The translations under genes were made by a program, and so were the position numbers. The notes under the pieces are model-generated. The model saw only the letters and a list, made by a program, of their open reading frames with translations. It ran no database searches and was not told the DNA's origin. A stretch of 64,000 nt of DNA from Protula sp. h YS-2021 (taxonomy: Eukaryota; Annelida; Polychaeta; Sabellida; Serpulidae): the NCBI GenBank assembly GCA_949752745.1, contig OX457029.1, forward strand, positions 45,398,000 through 45,461,999, in the 5' to 3' direction. This document shows positions 56,954-64,000 of the stretch, one piece after another (position 1 is the stretch's first letter; every line of letters starts with the position of its first letter).

Positions 56954-57013
56954 ATGGAAAAGCAATATGAAGAGTATCCACCATTTAGCCTCAAGAAACC
57001 CCGTTATGACCAG
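56954..57013 (+). CDS. SFXN5: SFXN5-like exon 1
   Basis: ATG at 56954 (G at +4, weak -3); 20 codons, [20 protein letters not shown], donor GACCAG|gttaac. The PPFxLxKPRYDQ motif is the usual sideroflexin N-terminus immediately before STFLGR. It is too short to stand out by length alone. Confidence 0.88.
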
Positions 57014-60000
57014 GTTAACTTTTTTCAGTCATTAAAATTAGGAACTCTGTGGGCGATATTGTGTAAGCCATGGGGTCCCGGATACAATCTTGTATAACAA
57101 TACAATCTTCTATACAATAAGCAAGTTCGCACTTTGACTTTTGCCAAAAAGTTTTTGCGTTTCGGCTGAATTCAGTTGGGATAAGGATATAAAGAAATCT
57201 TGTATAAGCCAATTCGCACTTTGACTGTTGCCGAAAAGGTTTTGCGCTTCGGCTGAATTCAGTTGGGATAAGGATATAAAGAAATAATTAAAAAAGGGGC
57301 AAAAATCAACAAAATGCCATTTTTCACATATTGGTTATTAAAGGGACTGAATAATATAAAGAATAATTGGTAAAAGATCATATGATGGCTTTTCAAAAAA
57401 TGTGCAGTCGAGACAACGCCTCCACCGGAAAGACCCGAAAGTGCGAATTGGCTTATTCTCGTGGGACATGATTTTTTTCCGCAAAATGTGCGTACGACAG
57501 AATTTAAGTCGTAGGTTGGCTGTAGAACCTTTGAACTGAAATGAAATCGGGTACAAAAAAGTATGATGGGAACGGATTACACTTTCCAATAAAACAGCAG
57601 TTCGAAAAATGTCTGGTGGCGGATAATAATCCTATCCAAGAGAATTTAAAGAAAATAGTATCAGGTCGTTTTTTTAGGCCCCAACCCTACAGGCTTGGGG
57701 GCCTATAGACTTGGGATGTCTGTCTGTCCGTCTGTCCGTCCGTCTGTCTGTCCGCCATCGCTTTTTTGTACAAGCGATATCTCGAGAACGCAGAGGCCTA
57801 GAGACTTGATGTTGGGCTCATTTGAAAGGTCTCGACTTGTAGATGTGCCTTTCGGCCATTTTGGCCAAATTCGATCACGTGATCTTGGCCAAATTGGCCA
57901 AAAATGCAAAAAATCGACTTGTGTTTGTACAGGCGATATCTCGTTAACGCAGATGCCTAGAGACTTGATGTTGGGCTCATTTGAAAGGTCTCGACTTGTA
58001 GATGTGCCTTTTGGCCATTTTGGCCAAATTCGATCACGTGATCTTGGCCAAATTGACCAAAAACGCAAAAAATCGACTTGTGTTTGTACAGGCGATATCT
58101 CGAGAACGCAGAGGCCTAGAGACTTGATGTTTGGCTCATTTGAAAGATCTCGTGTTGTAGATGTGCCTTTTGGCCATTTTGGCCAAATTCGATCACGTGA
58201 TCTTGGCCAAATTGGCCAAAAACGCAAAAAATCGACTTGTGTTTGTACAGGCGATATCTCGAGAACGTAGAGGCCTAGAGACTTGATGTTAGGCTCATTT
58301 GAAAGATCTCGTGTTGTAGATGTGCCTTTTGGCCATTTTGGCCGAATTCGATCACGTGATCTTGGCCAAATGGGCCAAAAAACGCAAAAATCGACTTGTG
58401 TTTGTACAGGCGATATCTCGAGAACGCAGAGGCCTAGAGACTTGATGTTGGGCTCATTTGAAAGGTCTCGACTTGTAGATGTGCCTTTTGGCCATTTTGG
58501 CCAAATTCGATCACGTGATCTTGGCCAAATTGGCCAAAAATGCCAAAAATCGACTTGTGTTTGTACAGGCGATATCTCGAGAACGCAGAGGCCTAGAGAC
58601 TTGATGTTGGGCTCAATTGAAAAGTCTCGACTTGTAGATGTGCCTTTAGGCCATTTTGGCCAAATTCGGTCACGTGATCTGCTAAATTTTGGGGGTAAAA
58701 TAAAAGATTTTCCGCCAGCCAGTATCATTGTTTTTCAAAGTTTTGAGCAGAAGTAGGACATTTATTTTTCTTGGCCTAAACTGGCCAACAGGTTCAAAAC
58801 CATAGACGACCCCTTACAATTTTGGGGGCCTTTGGGCCTGTTAGTGTTCATTGAATACTTGTTTTTTTGTTTTTTTTTTTGTGCCAAAAGTTGCCAGCAT
58901 AAGGAGTATGGAAGAATAAGCGAAACAGCTTCTTCTGCGAGATTTACGTCGTGGTGAAAAAAAAAAAACAGGACTCCTGTTTTGGGGGGATAAGCATAGA
59001 AGCAGAAAAACAAAAACATAGAAGTCAATGGAGAAATGCATGAAAATCACTTTGGAATAAATAAAGCGCTCTTTTTGTGTTACAAACGCATTATAATAAT
59101 ATCATAAATAATTTTCCCACATTTCAGTAAAATTATGACATCTATACGCAGTGGAAAAGAAAATAAACTTTTAGGGTATTTTTTTTATTTGTTTCCTTAT
59201 GTTTTTTCCACTAGAATCCCACAAATGGGAAAGGCAGTTGGAGAGAAACAGTCATTGGCTCTAATTAGAGGGAGGGAAGTGGTGGGGGGTGTCGTCGATG
59301 GATGTGTTGGGGCAGGGCAAGTGTTTAGCTCGACTGCAGATATGGGACATACCGGGCGGTAGATACGTCCAACAAGTGGAGTCGATGGCATATCAGTGTT
59401 TATGCTGTGGATCAGTGCAGGAGGAAAGCCAGGAGCAGTTAATTGTAGAATGTGAAGGGGTGGTGGATTTCAGGGAAGCCATTCGGGCGATCGAGAAATA
59501 GAGAAATGGGAAGGGATGACACCCAGGCAACGGCCAAAGGGATTGTTGGGTTACAAAGCCGGATAGGGAGAAAAGGGGGGCTACGCAGACAAGTATTTGT
59601 GCAAGATTTACACAAAATATTTTCTGCGGTTGCGATGTCTAGAAAATATCTGTATTGGGTTGACATTGCGGCTGGACATAACGATGCTGATTGGATGGCC
59701 TACATCGTGACTTCCAAGTAATCCATGTTTTGACCATACAGCACAAGAGCAATGTGAAACATTAATGATGTGCACAGACGCATAGGCACACTCATTCTCG
59801 TGGAATCGATTATTTTGAAATTTGTGAAGCAAGAGGTCATAAGTTCAAGGCCCGCTCTAGGCGTTTTTTTTTTAACAGTTCTGCGTCCCAGAGAAGCAGT
59901 AATTGGTGTTGTCGCCTGCGAAGCAAGAAGTCGCTAGTTCAAGCATCGCTCAAGTTGTACTTTTTCGTTGTCTCCTTTTATAGGTTCTGGAGGCACAATT

Positions 60001-63000
60001 TATAGGGCTGTCTCCTGCAGAAGCATATATAGGCCCATACTACATTAATTCATATTAGTGGTTCAGAATTGTAAGATCTACTCGCTAATTTATAATCATC
60101 CCAGGTTTTTTATAATCAATAATATCTATATATGGGTACATTGTAAACCGGCTTGAGAAAATTATATGAAAAAACAGTGTATAAAAATTATTGTTCTTTT
60201 TGTTTTGCTTCTTTCTTTCCGTTTTTCTGTCCTTCATCCCCCCAACAGCGTTCCTTGTCCCTTAGCTCCCTTTGCTGATCCCAGGTAAACTTTCATTGGA
60301 GTTGTAGTATCTCTTGTAATCGGTTCGGCCAAAAAACTCGAAAAATTAAAGGATAGCTTTAAGAGAAACACAAACAATGCTGTTCGTCCCACAGATCCTG
60401 TCCAATTACTTTTGATAGCAATGTTACCATGAGGACTTCTGCCAGATCTAAAATTTTTCAAAATTGGCAGGTTTCCCCTTTCACCCTTGTAATTTCTTTG
60501 CTTTTACAGCTTTGCACAATGTCCACGGACATTGTTGTATATTTTTTTTACATATTCGTTTCTTTTACGGAAAGTTATTGATTGACAACTCAGTTTACTG
60601 CTCGCACAATAAAACACATTTCCCACTACTTTGGTAGCTTTTTGGTGACTCACCACATTGTCTGACCAGGGGATAATTTGTCTTATTATATGCCAAAGCT
60701 ATGAGACGATGTGTAGAACTTTTTACACATTTATTGCACGGCGTATCTAGAGTCATACGTGTCACAAATTTAATAAAAAAACACCAAAAATACATTTAGG
60801 TTAAGCACGAAAAACTCAAAACAAAACAAAGATTTTTATGTTCTCTGTCAATATAACTTTTGCCAGATTTGGAGGCGATCAAGCAAAGCAGTATCCGAGC
60901 TTTGAAAAAACTTAGACTGTACCACCGCATCTCCTCCTTTAAGATTATTGGATTATTGGTATACCCTCAGACCTTACCGGCAGGAAGTGTGTTAAACGGC
61001 AGCGAAAGCGTCGATGCATCTGATGATCAGCGTACAGAGGTTGCATCTGCGACAAACAACGAAGTACAGTAGTGCTATTGTAAGATGTTGCAAGTATGTG
61101 GTTATACTTCTATGCTTGCATTACAGAGTACATTTTTAGGGCGTTTGAAGCATTTTGCAAATGTCATTGATCCAAGAACTCTGCTCACGTCAAAGGTAAG
61201 TTTAGTATATAATAGTCATAGTAAACAACAAAGTTTATTCACCTCGTTCAGAATATTTATTGTTTTACTTGTAAATTTACAAGTTTAAAAGTGAGAACCC
61301 GGTAGGCAATAGGAGTGCAATGGAACATTAAGCCTGGTCATGTCTTTTTTTTATTGGAGATTTTAGCGGCCCGGCTGGGGATGAGAACAAGCTATATTTT
61401 TAACGTGAAAGAAAGGCAAGGTATTTTCAAATAGTAATATGTAATTAACCGGTTGATGTGATAAATTGCTGTTAGATTAATATATTCTTATCTACATTTT
61501 GGAGTTGAAATGATTCCCCGAATCCTCGCTTACGGCATCGGAATAGAAAAAAAATCGATTTTTGCCGTTGTCGGTCCTCGCGAGGAATTCAAGAACACGG
61601 ACACAGATATGTCTACTCCAAATAGCCATTCACATTTCAAGTGTTCCGACAAAACCTCGCTTTTTGACTATAAGAGGATCGGCAAACGATTCCTTGGAGT
61701 ATATTTTTTTCTCACTCCACGATTCGTCCTTATTGTATTGCTCAGCCGGCTACTGCTTTATGTCTGACTAGGCAGAACTGGAAAAAAGTGTGGAGTTAAT
61801 CAAGCGATTTGAGGATGGAACGCTTGAGCAAGGCGTGTCGGACAAACTATTGTGGCAGGCACTCAAAGTGAAACAGGTAGCAAATATTTCGTGGATTTCA
61901 CGTTGCTGTGACTTTTTGCTATGTTTTATGCAATTATCAAATCTTTTTAACATTGTTCAAATATGTGTGTTGTACTTTTACAATCCATACGGATTTTGTT
62001 TAGATCGAAAGAAAAACTTTTCTGTTCTATTTATTCACTTTGTGTCTTTAGTCTTTGGAGTAATGTTAGAGATATGTTCATTCTAGAATCGGAGGTAGAG
62101 TCGATATCGGTTTCACTTTTACTTTCCGTACGTTAGTCATGCAAACACGAACAAATGCGTGTTACATTAGAAATGTCTTCCAAACTGTAAACACTACTAA
62201 AGTGTTTCCCTTCTGTGACACATGCACTATTTCCAGTAATCAATCACCATTATTTATATATCCCCCCTGTGGGTTGGGAGGAATCTTAAGAACACGCCCA
62301 CCGCTTTTTGTTCCGTGCATGGCGAAGGAGGCGACTAATCGGAATTTCTTTCTTTCTGACTCTTCTTTTACTATTTCTTCATTCTTCCTTCTTCTTCCTT
62401 CGGCAAGGGCGTCCTAATATACCCATCCTAGCTGGTGAACGGGACGTTAAACACCAAACAAACAAAACCATTAATATTATTATAACAGAAACATAGGAAA
62501 TTCTGAGGTAACAATTATTGTCCACATAACCTATTTCACCGTGTCTTACGTTTGTTTGACAGGCAATTATTCACCCGGACACCGGGGAGAAAATATTCAT
62601 GCCGTTCAGGATGTCTGGATTTGTGCCGTTTGGGACTCCTATTGTAAGTAAAGTGACAATCCGTCCAGCGTTACTTCACAAATTTCCTTAAGATGTTTGA
62701 GATGTTCTTAAAAAAAACTGTAACAATTATTTCATGAAGTTGTTGTAATTTGTCAATCTAATGTAATACGCGACCAAGTCACCCTCAGGGTGAATTGCCC
62801 AAACAACATCTCTTATTTGCCGTGCAAAGGTCAATCAGTGATTAAAATGTAACTGAAAGATGATGGTATTTCGAACTGACAAAACCAGTGCAGACAAATA
62901 GTGTGAGAGCGTAAACTAGAAATAAATACACAAAAATTTTCGTGTTGCGATCAGGATTTGTCGGTTGTTTTTCCAAGATGGAAAAAAACCGCGAAACAGA

Positions 63001-63204
63001 AATACCAGTTAATGCTCTTCTCTCTCCAACCTCTTCAGGTTGAAGATGAAGTAATGATGAATGGTTCGAAATGTGTCTTCTTTTCTAAAACAGGTGATTG
63101 GTCTGCTGTTGCCCAATCAAACGTTCACAACGATGATATATTGGCAGTGGCTCAATCAAACGCATAACGCCTGTGTCAACTACTCAAACCGCAACGCCTC
63201 AAAG
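56954..63204 (+). CDS. SFXN5: Sideroflexin, SFXN5-like (first five coding exons)
   Basis: Join 56954-57013, 61127-61195, 61772-61876, 62563-62643 and 63094-63204: 426 nt, 142 codons, all junctions phase 0. Sideroflexins are multi-pass carriers of the mitochondrial inner membrane; SFXN1 moves serine, and SFXN5 has been linked to citrate. The N-terminus shows [53 protein letters not shown] and [27 protein letters not shown] and the [10 protein letters not shown] block favour SFXN5 over SFXN1/2/3. The rest of the protein, including most membrane segments, lies beyond the right edge. Confidence 0.92.
57719..57752. repeat. (CTGTCCGT)n simple repeat
   Basis: Short run of TCTGTCTGTCCG units leading directly into the 159-bp array. 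Confidence 0.85.
57771..58690. repeat. 159-bp tandem array, six copies
   Basis: The landmark caggcgatat (caagcgatat in the first copy) lies at 57771, 57930, 58089, 58248, 58407 and 58566, exactly 159 bp apart each time; the last unit is truncated. Since 159 is divisible by three, long frames stay open on both strands (341 codons minus, 191 and 157 plus). Each unit contains GATCACGTGATC flanked by TGGCCAAA arms. Confidence 0.95.
59289..59720 (+). pseudogene. Possible non-LTR retrotransposon remnant
   Basis: One frame reads [21 protein letters not shown], resembling the C-x2-C...x-x4-C zinc-binding end of non-LTR reverse transcriptases (Gln where His is usual). A second frame after a stop continues [20 protein letters not shown]. 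No polymerase motifs survive. This is a suggestion only. Confidence 0.3.
61127..61195 (+). CDS. SFXN5: SFXN5-like exon 2
   Basis: Acceptor tgcattacag, donor TCAAAG|gtaagt; 23 codons [29 protein letters not shown] is a family signature. Confidence 0.92.
61772..61876 (+). CDS. SFXN5: SFXN5-like exon 3
   Basis: Acceptor gtctgactag, donor AAACAG|gtagca; 35 codons, [20 protein letters not shown] then [15 protein letters not shown]. Matches the soluble helical region of sideroflexins. Using the later ag (61775) would break the phase. Confidence 0.92.
62563..62643 (+). CDS. SFXN5: SFXN5-like exon 4
   Basis: Acceptor tttgtttgacag, donor CCTATT|gtaagt; 27 codons, [20 protein letters not shown] then [14 protein letters not shown] is the most conserved sideroflexin motif. 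Confidence 0.95.
63094..63204 (+). CDS. SFXN5: SFXN5-like exon 5
   Basis: Acceptor ctaaaacag, donor TCAAAG|gtaagt; 37 codons, [20 protein letters not shown] then [17 protein letters not shown]. It covers the first membrane segment and the conserved NQ...NxxVNY signature. Confidence 0.95.
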
Positions 63205-64000
63205 GTAAGTCGAAAGGGACTATCAAAAATGCTACACACCATTTTCATTTGTCTGTGGTTTTCGAGGTTCGATTTTTATGATGACTGAGGAAGTGGGACG
63301 AGTAAGATAAAAACTAGTTTGACATGGAGGACTAACAATCATGAGGAGTGTAAGACCCGCTCTAGCCGAGAAAGGGATTTTGTGTAAATCAGTATGTTAT
63401 TTCTTTTTTTCTTTCTTTCTTTCTCTTTCTTTCTTTCGTTCTTTCGTTCTTTCTTTCTTTCTTTCTCTTTCTTTCTTTCTTTCGTTCTTTCTCTGTCTTT
63501 CTTTTTCTTTCTTTCTTTCTTTCTTTCTTTCTTTTTTACTTTCTTTCTTTTTTTCTTTCTTTCTTTTTTTTTGGCTTTCTTGCTTTCTTTCTTTCCTTCC
63601 TTCCTTACTTCTTTTCTCCAACGCAAGTAAGTGTTCAGTGGACTTGTAGTGTTCGTTGTGCAAAAACTGGCCAAATAGACGGATGACTTTGGCAAATTGG
63701 TGGGTTTCTACTTTCGCTTTTGTGATGTCTTTGCTTTTACGGCTGAGCACAATGCCCACGGACATTCTTCTTCATGGTGCTGTATTTCTGAGGCCAAGGA
63801 GGGCGGAGAAAAGAACATATAAGAACTTCACTGTCATCAGTATTCTATGAAAATGTAGTGCGTGAATAAAAAAAATATAGAGTCTCTGCACTTTCTTCAA
63901 GAAGGTAACCATTTTTATTATAAATGCGATTTTTTTAAAAAATATTTCTTCCGTTGCTTTTTTCTCAATGCTTCTTTCGCTGGTTTGCCTTCACGCACAC
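63205..64000. other. SFXN5 intron 5 (to window edge)
   Basis: No further exon was recognised before the right edge. It contains the large (TTTC)n microsatellite. Confidence 0.6.
63401..63605. repeat. (TTTC)n microsatellite, about 200 bp
   Basis: Nearly continuous TTTC units with occasional G, giving spurious Ser/Phe/Leu-rich (plus) and Lys/Glu/Arg-rich (minus) frames. Confidence 0.97.

Larger units (their letters stand above)
57014..61126. other. SFXN5 intron 1 (about 4.1 kb)
   Basis: Holds the 159-bp tandem array, a (CTGTCCGT)n stretch at 57719-57752, a possible retroelement remnant at 59289-59720, a duplicated ~70-bp segment at 57120-57285 ('ttttgcgtttcggctgaatt' and 'cagttgggataaggatataa' occur twice), and AT-rich DNA. 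Confidence 0.5.

Noticed and set aside
57703..58756. 341-, 191- and 157-codon frames on both strands
   Set aside because: They are translations of a 159-bp tandem repeat whose length is a multiple of three; the frames are equally open on both strands and include simple-sequence ends.
60860..61072. 70-codon plus-strand frame just before SFXN5 exon 2
   Set aside because: A possible acceptor precedes it, but it ends in an in-frame stop with no donor, and exon 1 (PRYDQ) joins exon 2 (STFLG) directly as in other sideroflexins.
63339..63765. Lys/Glu- and Ser/Phe-rich frames on both strands
   Set aside because: Translation of the (TTTC)n microsatellite.

Overview
The window is animal nuclear DNA: long spliced genes with GT-AG or GC-AG introns, low gene density, many minisatellites, MITE-like elements and poly-C/poly-G runs. 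The gene families and repeat style suggest an invertebrate bilaterian, probably a lophotrochozoan such as a mollusc or brachiopod. That placement is inference; no sequence search was possible.

Layout. (1) 727-3471, plus strand: the last four exons of a gene matching the hSac2 domain and C-terminal tail of the SAC2/INPP5F phosphoinositide phosphatase, with a polyadenylation signal at 3590. (2) About 3.6-14.9 kb: intergenic DNA with minisatellites and a MITE. (3) 50527 down to 15200, minus strand: one 35-kb gene of the hillarin/kyphoscoliosis-peptidase (KY) family, reconstructed as 23 coding exons. Every exon junction is phase-consistent and the total is 4848 nt, an exact multiple of three, giving 1615 residues plus stop. 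(4) About 50.6-56.9 kb: a divergent intergenic region holding a second MITE copy and a compact LTR element. (5) 56954 to beyond the right edge, plus strand: the first five coding exons of a sideroflexin closest to SFXN5.

The KY/hillarin gene is the main discovery. It has two transglutaminase-like/KY modules: module 1 at 50.5-41.0 kb and module 2 at 18.2-15.2 kb. They share three intron positions and are joined by a Pro/Ser-rich linker. The linker contains seven consecutive exons, 33.1 to 21.4 kb. All are symmetric phase 1-1 exons and all are best explained by non-canonical GC donors, mostly reading AG|GCATGT. Those donors contain GCATG, the core of the Rbfox recognition element. Three linker exons carry FPPPP motifs of the type bound by Ena/VASP EVH1 domains. 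In both modules the position expected for the transglutaminase nucleophilic Cys is Lys, while His and Asp remain. I infer a catalytically inactive cytoskeletal scaffold, probably of muscle, whose linker length and EVH1-binding sites are tuned by alternative splicing.

Other notable structures are: a 644-bp TRIM-like LTR element with a tRNA-like Pol III promoter inside each LTR (55064-55707); a 1.4-kb hAT-like non-autonomous element with an 8-bp target duplication (41737-43114); a 201-bp fold-back element just inside a KY intron (33671-33871); and six tandem 159-bp units built around a CACGTG-centred inverted repeat (57.77-58.69 kb).
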